A stretch of 64,000 nucleotides of DNA from Lucifuga dentata (Eukaryota; Chordata; Actinopteri; Ophidiiformes; Bythitidae): positions 1 through 64,000 of the forward strand of contig VXCM01005713.1 of the NCBI GenBank assembly GCA_014773175.1. The letters are read 5' to 3'. Every line of letters begins with the position of its first letter. Within the stretch, counting starts at the first letter, position 1. The translations under genes and the position numbers were made by a program. This document shows, in pieces, positions 27,411 through 39,807 of the stretch. The notes under the pieces are model-generated. The model did no database searches, was not told the DNA's origin, and saw only the letters and a program-made list of their open reading frames with translations.

Positions 27411-28734
27411 ACCTGAACATTTGATTTAGAAAGATTATGGGATTTGAAAAAATACGAGGAAAACTAAAACAGTTTTTGGAAATTGGTTGTTAGCGACATA
27501 ACATGTATGCAGGTAGCATGTACCAGGCTTAAAGATGCAAAATCACCAGGATGGTCCTTTAAGTAGAACTTGTTACATGCTTTTTTCCAGCCTGCTTTTT
27601 TGAGTGAGAATTTAATGTATTTTGGTGAAATAGGTGAGATGTGTGTGCGTGCGTGCATGCATACGTGCGTGTGTATGTGTGTATGTGTGTGTGTGGTGTT
27701 TTGCTGAGGCTGTGTTTCCTGTCTGAGCAGACGTTGATGAGTGTGAGGTGGGAACTCATCGCTGTGCAGCAGAGCAGATCTGTCACAACCTGCCCGGCTC
27801 GTACCGCTGTGACTGTCAGACCGGGTACCAGCAGCACGCCCTGCGCCACGGCTGCACGGGTACGAGCACCGCCAGCTCTGAGCTCATGAGTCTGAACGTC
27901 CAAACGCTCCACAGAGCCGGAGCTGCCGCCTTCAGAAACTTCACCCAAACACGCTCACATCCCCAGTTTCACTAACATACCTGTCATTACACACCAGGCC
28001 ACTAGGTGTCACCATCACCTCTTCCTGCACCACCTGACTCCACCTGTTCCCCATTTCCCCTCATCAGACCCACAGCATATGTACCGCTACCAGCCTTCTC
28101 CCTCGTTCTCTGCAGCAGGTCTCTGAGCGTTCTGATGATCCTGGCTGATACTCTGACCTTTGACCCCTCTCAGTCCTATTCTCTGATTATTGTCCTTTCA
28201 CAATCATAAAATCACAATCCGAACACCGTTACCGTCACCACACATTCAAAATTCACTGTGCAACTCCTGGAACGGTCAATATGACAATCACCTGCGAACT
28301 TCAATAGTAATTTTTAAAAAGTGCATTTAGAAAAGAGAGAAAACAAAATGTTGCACTAGAAGAGCTCCTGGATATTTGTTGGTCTGCTTGCCTCCTGGTT
28401 TTGAGTGTAAACCTGCGCTTTTTGATTCGTGCTCAGCCGTTTGGATTCTGAACTGGCTCTGACCTCAGCCTGACCCCGGCTCCAGTAATTAGCCTGCCCC
28501 CACGTCAACTCTTGCCTGAGCTGTGCTTCCTGAAAAGGAACAGGAAAAGGAGACGAGGACATCCAGCAGTGTTTTACATCCTGTATCAGCACAGCGCTCC
28601 ACCAGGCAGACAGGAGCTGTTTGGACAAAAAAACAATACCCTAGAAATGGCTGCAACTTCTAAACAAAGCTTTGATTTGCACAGACGTTGACATAGAGAC
28701 ACAAAACACCAAAACTGGATTATATGTGATTTAA

Positions 28735-28767
<33 letters not shown>

Positions 28768-29610
28768 AGGTTGAGTCTGAGTATACTCTGCAAAATACAA
28801 GAATTTTTATGCTGCTTTTTTCTGCAGTTGATTGAAAACAGATTTATTCCTTTTGAGGAATCGTATTATTTTTCTGTGATTATTAGTTAAAAAAAAATAA
28901 AAAAATAAAAAATAAATAAAAATTTTAAATGAGGCTTAAAGGATCATACCACCCATTTTGCATGTTTGAGCCTAATATATTCAATTCTCATACATGTTAC
29001 GTTACTGACAATCATTTCCCAAAGCATACTACTGGAACGGTGAATTAAAAATGTTTTTCCTACCTTCCAGACCTCCACTGGTTTCAGTTCATTCTGCTAT
29101 TAAAATCAACTTGTTGATACTTGAAACGTTCTTGGGATAGGTAATCCATCATCACCAACAAGACGTGTATTCAGGTTTTTTTTAAAAGTTATGTAATTTT
29201 AGTGTTTAAGCTCAATAAAAAGCGTGGAGTGAATGTATGCCTCCACCGGGGAATATAGTCCCAAAAGAAGACCTGCGTTTATGGAAAAATTTAAAGGACC
29301 GTGACTTCATAAGGCTGTGTAACTATTAGCAGGAGAAACATGGATTTTTAAGGTGGGTGTATCACTTGAATATTTGATTTTGAAAGATTAAGAGATTTTG
29401 CAAAATATCAGGAAAGCTGAAATACGGTTTTATCCTTTGGGAAATGATTGTCAGTAACGTAACATGTATGAAAATTGAATATATGAGGCTAAAACATGCA
29501 AAATGGATGGTATGGTCCTTTAATTAAAAACAACATGTGATGGCGTTTGGACTGTCTTACATATAATTTGATACGTTTCTGTCAGTCCTGATGGATGCAA
29601 GGGTCATCAA

Positions 29611-29641
<31 letters not shown>

Positions 29642-32600
29642 GACATCAAGAACTTGTTAGAGGAGCAGTCTGGGTCAGGAGTACAGGAAGAGGAGCAGGA
29701 ACACATCACTTTCAATTTAAATTTTTATACACAGTCTGCCAGTGTATGGTTTCTAGGGGGTTAATATAATATTTGCCATGCTGTTAAATTGATTTTCAGT
29801 GACATATGAGAACGTGAAGACACCTGTGGCTTAGTCAGACTTGGCATTGAGTCCTTCCTGTCCTCTAATGTCTCCTGTCTCTCCCTGGCAGATGTGAACG
29901 AGTGCTGGCTTTTTCCTGGACGTCTGTGTGCTCAGACCTGTGAAAACATCCCGGGATCGTACCGCTGCTCCTGCACCGCCGGATTCTCTCTGGCAGCTGA
30001 TGGAAAGAACTGTGAAGGTAAATGGACTGTTTGGTTGGTCCTCTCACAGACTGGGGCCATGCAGGGCCATTTCTGAACATCTCAGGGTATCTTACACTGG
30101 GGCCCCAACCCAAGACCAAAACGATCTACTGACTATGGCCACAAGACCTGGGGCATATTTCAGTATACTTGAATGAGAATGAATGACAAGGCATACTCAA
30201 CTATCAATCAAGCTTTCATAAATAATGATACACAGCCAATATAAAAGCATTAATAAATACCCATTCACATTCACTCTAATGTAATGCTGTAATGCTGTAT
30301 ATTTAGGATAAAGTGAGCATTTTTGTCTTCTTTTTTTTTTTTGTCATGGTGGCAGCTCTGCGCTAAAGTACCTAATTAGCTAATAGTGTTGCTAATTAAT
30401 AATAATCAGCATAGCAAATTACCAAAAATGAATGACCTTTTTAAGGAAAGGGGGTTAAATTAATGAAGATAATTTCTTACTGATATTCTAGGCCAGTTTT
30501 TCCTCTTCGATTTTTTTTTTTGGCCTTTCTTTTTTCCGATCCGGAGGGATACAAACGCCTCATCTTTCCACACGGACAATCTGATCGATTCAACGTCAAT
30601 ACCTGGCAGCCTGCCAAAGGAAGCTAACGCCATTCTCCTGTCAGACCAGCAGGGGGCGCTGTGATGGCCTAATTGCTGTACATTCATGGGGAGCAGAGCC
30701 ATGCCTTCTTTCCTGTCATAGCACTCACCACCTCAAAACAAAAAAAAATAAAATAAAAATAGAAACGCTGCGTGGGGCCCCCTGGTGGCTTGGAGGCCCC
30801 GTGCAGCTGCACATACTGCCCAATGAGAAGAAACAGCCTGGGAGCACAGACCACGCATTTTCCCTTCACACGTACATGCACACCACCTATGAGCCACCAT
30901 TTATAGGCTAAAACTTCTTCTGGATCCACAATATGAGATGAATCATCTTCAAAATTCAATCATTCTTCTCTCAACATTCTCCATCTGTCCCCAGATTTCA
31001 GCCAAATTTGTCTATAACTGTTCAAGGCAAACAAACAAATCAACACCAGTGATCACATGACCTCTTTGGTGGAGGGGAAAAAAAGGAAAAAGGCAATAAT
31101 GATAATTGTTTGATAATAATTGATAATAATAATACTAATAATTGATAATAATACAAAATGACATACAATAGAAGACCATATTTTCGGTACTTTTTATGGG
31201 AGATTTGCAGTAAGACAGCTTTACTGCCTCCTCTCTGGAGTTAAAAAAAAGTGGCAGAATGTGGAAGTTTTTAGTTTGAATCAAATGTTTTTAAATTTGA
31301 AGTTAAATTTTTAAAATTTTAATTAAATCAAATTATTATAAAGGTGGCATCTGATATTTTCTGCTATGAAATTTGAAATACTTTAATGTGTCGCAGTGAA
31401 AACTGGCAACCTGAAAAATGAGAAACTCATTACATGTGTGCGTGTGTGCATTTGTGTGCGCGCGTGCGTGTTGAGCATAGAATTAGTTGGTTTTTTTTAA
31501 AGAATTATGTTTTTTTTTAAATATATTCTTATTGAATTTTTACATATTTCACATAACATGACAAAAGATAAAAAGGAAGAGATCAGTACATCATTATTGT
31601 GCTGCAGCAATCTGTAATACATAAAAAATAAAATGAAAAAGTGTTTGGTTGTTACAGGAAGTGCATGAAGATGATTTGTCTGCTTTTCTGCTCAGATGTG
31701 AATGAGTGTGACAGAAGTCCGTGCAGCCAGGAGTGCGCCAACGTGCACGGCTCCTATCAGTGCTACTGCCGCCAAGGCTTCTACCTGCAGGAGGACGGAC
31801 ACACCTGTGCAGGTAAATCACTTTCCTTCCAGATAAGATCGTCTGTCATTTGTAACGTAAGCAGCTGTTCCACAGCTTAGGATGCCAAAGAAATATGAGA
31901 TCATGTAGATGAAAAACTGGATTAAAAAGGAAGATGATACTTTCCTATTTATAGATCCTTAACGGAGCATACCGCCAATCCTGCATGTTTGAGCCCCCCC
32001 CAAAAAAACAAAAAAAAAAACCAATCTGTATACACGTCGCATTACTGACAACCATTTCCCAAATCATAGCAGTAAATATTAGAATTGTTTTTCCTGCCTT
32101 CCAGACTGCCATTGGTTTCAGTTCATTCTAGTAGCTATTAAAATCAACTTGTAGAGACTTGAAATGTGCTGAGATAAATAATTTATCAAAGCAACATGAC
32201 ATCTATTAGGTTTTTTTATGCAAAGTAACTTAATTTAACTGATTCAACACAGAGCTGCGGGGAAGAAAATGTATTTATCCACCAGGAAATATAGTCCCGG
32301 GAGAAGATGGCTTTTACTGAGAAATTAAAACGGCTGTGCCTTCCACAATCGTGCATAAGCGTTAGAAGGCATAACATAGAATTTTAAGGTGTGTGTATCA
32401 CCTGAACATTTGATTTTGAAAGATTAGGGGTTTTGGAAAAGTAACAGGAAAAATAAAATACAGTTTTATGTTCTGGAATTTGTCAGTAACATAACATGTA
32501 TGGAGGTTATATATGCTGTGCTCAAGCATGCAGGATCGCCGGTATGGTCCTTTAAGGCAAAATGTGTACATTTTGTACTGAAGGTGGTAACTTGTTACAT

Positions 32601-33695
32601 AATAAAAAGGTTGCTTTTCCATAGCAAATATCATGGCGTCTCTGGAGCCTCAAATATTTTTCTTGAAAATTCTTCATTCTCGAAAACAAAAAATCTATAT
32701 ATCCAAACTGAAAGAACTGAGGAAAAAATCTAAAATAAATAACAAAAAGTTGTCCATTTTCTACTGGATTCTAGATTTTCGTTTAGAAAATGAAGTCCCA
32801 AAAATTAGCAAACAATGTGCCAGTAAAACTCAGGAGGGTTAAATATCAAACCTAAAGTCTGGGAGAGGAAACGTAACTATTAAGGGTTCATCTTCTGAGA
32901 AACGTCATTTCCATTTAACAGAAGTCTAGGTGTTACCTTTCACCATATGCTGTCTGAAGTGTCGGACAATTGAAGTTACCAGCTGACGGTGGAGCAGAGA
33001 TTTAAAAAAATACGAAATAATCAGTTGTCGTCCTCTGTGGCTATAAAACGTTTTATGGCAAAACAGACTAAAGGATTAACATCATCATCCCAAGAGCAGG
33101 AAGCCTTCTCAGCACGATGAGAGGTTTTATAAAATATAATAATAAATAGAGTGAAGTGTCGATACAAATGTAATAATTACAGGTAACAAAGGTAAAGTTA
33201 GAGTGTAAACACCATATGTAGCACATATGGACCTTTTTCATCTATAAGCTGCTATAAAGTGTTAATGTAGGTTCACAGATAGACGACATGCCCATAAAAC
33301 ACAACACAGAGGTAGCATGTTGATAAGAGCAAATATCATCCCGCAACAACGTTAACGTAACATAAACGCCTCTAACCTGCAGCTTTTAGCATTTAAACAG
33401 GCGTTACTGTGGTGTGTCCTTATTTACACGACAGGAAGTGATTCATTAAACACACTGACACACGAAAACTAAGACGCGTTTCAGTCTGACGGGAAATTTC
33501 AGCACATGAAATCTGGTGTTTAAACTGTATTTGCTTCGCATGTGTTGGTGATCAGTAACTTTGATAGATAAAGCCACTCAGCTGATCAGTTTATGTAAAT
33601 GGTGAGTTTTGATCTGAGACTCTTCAACCTCTGTATTCAATTTTCTAATTAATTTCCTAACTTTTCCTAATCTGACTCATATCTGACTCATGGCG

Positions 33696-33760
<65 letters not shown>

Positions 33761-35512
33761 CATCAGATATTGATGAATGCTCTCAGAGCGTGGGGAACCT
33801 TTGCGCTTTCCAGTGCGTGAATGTTGCTGGCAGCTACAGGTGTGTGTGTCCTCCTCACGGATACGTCATGTCTGCTAATGGACGCACCTGCAGAGGTGAG
33901 GGCCGCACGACCGTGCACCACACACGCATGCGCACACACACACACACACACACACACTGTCAGGAAGATTATGCTGCGGAGCCACAAAATCTACTGTCAC
34001 ACCTTCTAAAAAAACTGAATAAGATCCTTTGCTTTCACTTGTGTGTGAAGGTTCATGTCAGGGGTCAGGGGTCAGAGGTCAGAGGGAAGGTTGAAGTTCA
34101 GTCACTGGGAAGCCTGCTTTAGTTTAGTGTTAAGTAGGTATTTCTTTACATTTTAAAATTGCGAATTAATATTTCTGCTGTTTATACTGATGTGTGTAAG
34201 ATAGAATGAGTGTAATGTTTGTGTGTTGTATGTTTTTGTCTCATGCCTGTTTTTGGCAGAAAATATGTCAAAATCTATTGATAAAAAATAATAACATGCA
34301 TTTAATGAAAGACATCCCTGCATGTAGAAAGCAGAAAACTAAATATGAAAATAATTACAAATTAGTCCACTTAGAATTCATACCTCCACCAAGGCCAACA
34401 TTTATCCTTCCTCTTTACCAACAACATGCATCCAGCATCACCTTCAAGGACCATACCACCATTTTGCATGTTTGAGTCTAATATATTCAATTTTCATTCA
34501 TATTACATTACTGACAATCATTTTCCAAAGCATACTACTGGAATGGTGAATTAAAAATGTTTTTCCTACCTTCCAGACCTCCATTGGTTTCAGTTCATTC
34601 TGCTATTAAAATCAACTTGTTGATACTGTAAACGTTCTTGGGATAGGTAATCCATCATCACCAACAAGACGTGTATTCAGGTTTTTTTAGAAGTTATGTA
34701 ATTTTAGTGTTTAAGCTCAATAAAAAGCGTGGAGTGAATGTATGCCTCCACCGGGGAATATAGTCCCAAAAGAAGACCTGTGTTTATGGAAAAATTTAAA
34801 GGACCGTGACTTCATAAGGCTGTGTAACTATTAGCAGGAGAAACATGGATTTTTAAGGTGGGTGTATCACTTGAATATTTGATTTTGAAAGATTAAGAGA
34901 TTTTGCAAAACATCAGGAAAGCTGAAATACAGTTTTATCCTTTGGGAAATGACTGTCAGTAACATAACATGTATGAAAATTGAACATATTAGGCTGAAAC
35001 ATGCAAAATGGGTGATATGGTATGGTCATATTGTGACATCATCTTCATGAAAATATGTCTAAAGTGTTTTATTCTGCTGAGTCAGAATCATCCGTTAATG
35101 TCCAAATGTGACTCCTGAGCTAGAATATATTTAATCTACCGGATCCAGAACAGGATCTGGATCTGGTCTAAAGTGACAGTCCATCATAGAATGCCTGATG
35201 TTTTCTCAGGAAGAACGGTATCATATTTTTCATGTTGCTGACAAGGTTTTTATGTATTATATAATACTATCTTGTTGGCAGACCGATGAAATCATAACCT
35301 TCATAACCGTCATAAAAATAAACTGAGACAGGATGAGTGGCACGTCTCCCTGAAGCCTAGTTCCTGCATTTTCAAATGAAACATCCTGCTGTGGCGACGT
35401 GGACAAAGACTGCACAAACAGAAATATTCTGAAGTTTTTACCAGCACAGGATCATTTTTTACTTCATCAGAAACACACAAAACGAAAGGCAGAATGTCTC
35501 ATCAGTGTGTGT

Positions 35513-35571
<59 letters not shown>

Positions 35572-38500
35572 TTCTGAAATGGAAATAATGAAATTATGAT
35601 CACCGAGGTGATAATGACATACTGTAATTTGTCTTGCAGTTGTGCGTCTAGACAGTTTGCTATGCAGCAATGGCGCCATCTAGTGGTTAAATTCTGCAGC
35701 ATGACAAAGGAATTGCAGCTCTTTCCATGAGCTCATCAAACATAACAAGCTGCAGAAGAAACATGAACATATGAACTGTCCAATACATTGTCAGGACAAT
35801 GCAAAATACCTGTAAGTGTAAGAATGATTATCTGAGCATTTTAAAGGACCATAGCAGTGAATTTCCACATGTAAGCCCATTAAATATTATTACTGCCACC
35901 ATTTTCCAAAACATAATGCCCTGTTTTAGTTTTTGTGTTGTTTTGCCAAAAAAAAACCAAACAAAAAAAAAACAACTAATCTTTCAAAATCAAATGTTCA
36001 GATTATACAGTACATCAACTTTAAATTCAAAGCTTTGCCTGTTAACACTTAGCCACAACTGTAGAAGGCCCGGTCATATTAATTTCTCATTATTTACTGC
36101 TCCAGTAGCATGTTTTGGAAAACAATTGTCAGCAACGTAACATGTTTGCAGGTTGTATTAATTGGGCTCAAACATGTTAAATCACTGGTTAGAGTAGTAC
36201 AGTACAACTTAAAGTGTAGTATTTTCCACAAAAACACTTTTCAGAAAATACTAATAGAACAGACAGAAAGTTTGCGTTGGCTGAGATTCAGGGTATCCTC
36301 TGGGTCTTAAAAAGTCACAAATGGTCTTAACTGATTCTACCAAAATTAAGGCCAAATGGCATTAAAAAAGTCTTAAATACGATTGCCAAAAGTTTTTTTT
36401 TTTTGTTTTCATTGTGTGGTGTTACAAAAAATAAGAGTTTTTTTTTTTAACTTAAAAAAAAATCGCAACAAAAATCTGATTTTGATTTGTTTTAGTAGGA
36501 AATTTTATTTTAACTGTTGCTGTGTGAAATCTTATACCCTTATTCTGAAAGGTCATCAGGCCAGATCAAAAGTTACGTATCACTTTGAGGCTGCTGGAGT
36601 AACAGGAATTTGGAAAAAAAAAAAATGTAAGTCAATAATTTAGACCTAATAATGATCCTAAACATGAGGTAAGTGGTGCTGTATACTTTTTACTACGTGA
36701 AGTTGGTCTTAAAGAAACATTAAAAAGTCTTTAAACAGTCTTAAATTTAACATGCTGAAGCTGCAGGTATCCTGGAGATTGTATGAGCTGAATATTTAAC
36801 ATTTCTCATAGAAAGTCCATCTCAAACACCCCCAGCAATAACGTATTATAACACGTGTCAAACTTACAGTATGATGAACACACTTTAGCAACAACAATTG
36901 GCTAAAAAAGGTCTAACACAGGAAGATCCTGTTTGCTGATCTTGTCGTTCTGACGGGAACAGCAGGAGGTTTTCTACACTCAGTTTGCTTATTCCCTCTT
37001 TTCTTCTTTCCTGTCAGATGTTGATGAGTGCACGACTGGCACCCACAACTGTTCATATGGACAAACGTGCTACAACGTCCACGGAGGCTTCAGGTGTCTC
37101 TCCTTTGACTGTCCTCACAACTACAAGAAGGTGTCAGACACGTGAGTCACGTTTCAGCTTTAACCGCTTTGGTGCTCAGTATTTACATCACAGTTCAGTG
37201 TCTTCTCCTTACTACATTTCATCTGAGAACGATATTAAGAAATATTTTGCCCAGAACTGTCTGGAGTAGGAACTAGGGCTGCTGTACATCATATCTACTG
37301 TATATACTCGAGTATAAGCTGAGTTTTTATTACCAAATTTCACAAAGTAAATTGGGGGTCGGCTTATACAGGAGAAATTCAGATTTGATCCCAGAGAAGG
37401 AAATTTCCAGGTGGAAATACTACCATTACCACTACCCATGAAAATAGTTTAAATCATACCTTAGAATGAGATATTTCCTGACTAAACATCTGATCCAGAA
37501 CATTTTGTGGCGGCCAGTAAGCTCTGCTGTGATTGGTCAGTTACGGTAATCAGCTGCTGAAATAAATATCATGTTTCTTGGTTAATTATCAAATGTTTAA
37601 AAGATTTAATTTGGGAAAAGTGAAATCAAATGTTATTATTTTTGAATATTTATATCTTAACTGACTGATCATTGCTGGCTCCGTGAAGCAGCCGGAGATG
37701 ATCACCTCTGCCAGCCCATGGAGCCAGCACGGCGCCGCCACGGAGTCTATTTATAGAAGCTCAGCTGGAGGCGGAGCCAGTGTTTATGAGGAACGGGGCA
37801 GCGGTGTAGTTTTGACCTCATGTCATGTTTTGTTGTTTTGATTTTGAATATAAATAAGTTATAAAAGAACAAGAGCATGATGTTATCATTCCAGTGTGTG
37901 TCAGGAAGTGAAGCCCCATTAAAGCGGTGAAGTTTTAAAACAGCCACGACCCGTACATGGATTATTTTCAGAAAATCAGAGGAATACTATGACAATACTC
38001 AGGAAAACAGGTAATTTACTAAACTAATAAATTGATGGAACAACATCAGGGAGCTGTACCATGAAGCCCTTTCAACAGATCCAGGGTTTCTTTGCCTTAG
38101 CTGCTCCACAAAGCCTAAAACTCCAGTCAGAGATAACAGGTACCATGACGCTGGTTATCAACCATCTTTGTCAACCCAGGCTTTCCTCATCAAGCTCTGT
38201 GCACGTTCCCATAAAGGGGGCGTGTCGGCCTCATTTACCTCTACTACCGGACAAAATGGACCAATCAGAGCTGTTTATTTCAGTCAGGAGGAGCAAAGTT
38301 ATCATGCAGCGTTATGAAGATTTCAAACACATCATAACTGCTAAAAGCAACACTGTTGCTGCAAATAAGGCTAGAGAGGAATGCTGCAGAAAGTTGCTGA
38401 TAGTTTATGCGTAAGTTTTATGTAATTTACCACTCAATGCATCTCAATGCACCGTTTATTCCTAACGTGATGCTGCACATTCTACAGCTCTGACACTTTA

Positions 38501-39558
38501 AACCTGATGCAGCAGATTTAAATATTATACTAAGAACTGCATTTAGGTCTGACACTGTCCATGTAGGATACATAACAATCACTAGTTTTTGACCAAATCA
38601 AAGTGAAATTAATTTTATTNNNNNNNNNNNNNNNNNNNNNNNNNNNNNNNNNNNNNNNNNNNNNNNNNNNNNNNNNNNNNNNNNNNNNNNNNNNNNNNNN
38701 NNNNNNNNNNNNNNNNNNNNNNNNNNNNNNNNNNNNNNNNNNNNNNNNNNNNNNNNNNNNNNNNNNNNNNNNNNNNNNNNNNNNNNNNNNNNNNNNNNNN
38801 NNNNNNNNNNNNNNNNNNNNNNNNNNNNNNNNNNNNNNNNNNNNNNNNNNNNNNNNNNNNNNNNNNNNNNNNNNNNNNNNNNNNNNNNNNNNNNNNNNNN
38901 NNNNNNNNNNNNNNNNNNNNNNNNNNNNNNNNNNNNNNNNNNNNNNNNNNNNNNNNNNNNNNNNNNNNNNNNNNNNNNNNNNNNNNNNNNNNNNNNNNNN
39001 NNNNNNNNNNNNNNNNNNNNNNNNNNNNNNNNNNNNNNNNNNNNNNNNNNNNNNNNNNNNNNNNNNNNNNNNNNNNNNNNNNNNNNNNNNNNNNNNNNNN
39101 NNNNNNNNNNNNNNNNNNNNNNNNNNNNNNNNNNNNNNNNNNNNNNNNNNNNNNNNNNNNNNNNNNNNNNNNNNNNNNNNNNNNNNNNNNNNNNNNNNNN
39201 NNNNNNNNNNNNNNNNNNNNNNNNNNNNNNNNNNNNNNNNNNNNNNNNNNNNNNNNNNNNNNNNNNNNNNNNNNNNNNNNNNNNNNNNNNNNNNNNNNNN
39301 NNNNNNNNNNNNNNNNNNNNNNNNNNNNNNNNNNNNNNNNNNNNNNNNNNNNNNNNNNNNNNNNNNNNNNNNNNNNNNNNNNNNNNNNNNNNNNNNNNNN
39401 NNNNNNNNNNNNNNNNNNNNNNNNNNNNNNNNNNNNNNNNNNNNNNNNNNNNNNNNNNNNNNNNNNNNNNNNNNNNNNNNNNNNNNNNNNNNNNNNNNNN
39501 NNNNNNNNNNNNNNNNNNNNNNNNNNNNNNNNNNNNNNNNNNNNNNNNNNNNNNNNNN

Positions 39559-39604
<46 letters not shown>

Positions 39605-39766
39605 GGTAAATGTCTTTAGAAATTTACTAAAAATTTATGCAACATTTGGATGGAAACCAAGCAAGCACAAACTTCTCTCTCTCTCTCCCTCTCTCTCTCT
39701 CTCCTTTCTCTCTTGCTCTCGTTCTTCCTCTCTCTTGCTTGCTCTCTCACTCACTCTTGCTGTCGT

Positions 39767-39807
<41 letters not shown>

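Noticed and set aside
37142..38619. Search for a fibulin-1C-like alternative terminal exon
   Set aside because: No matching coding segment was seen in the assembled part of the intron; the gap leaves this open.
38603..39619. 338-codon open frame
   Set aside because: It is the N gap plus a poly-G run.
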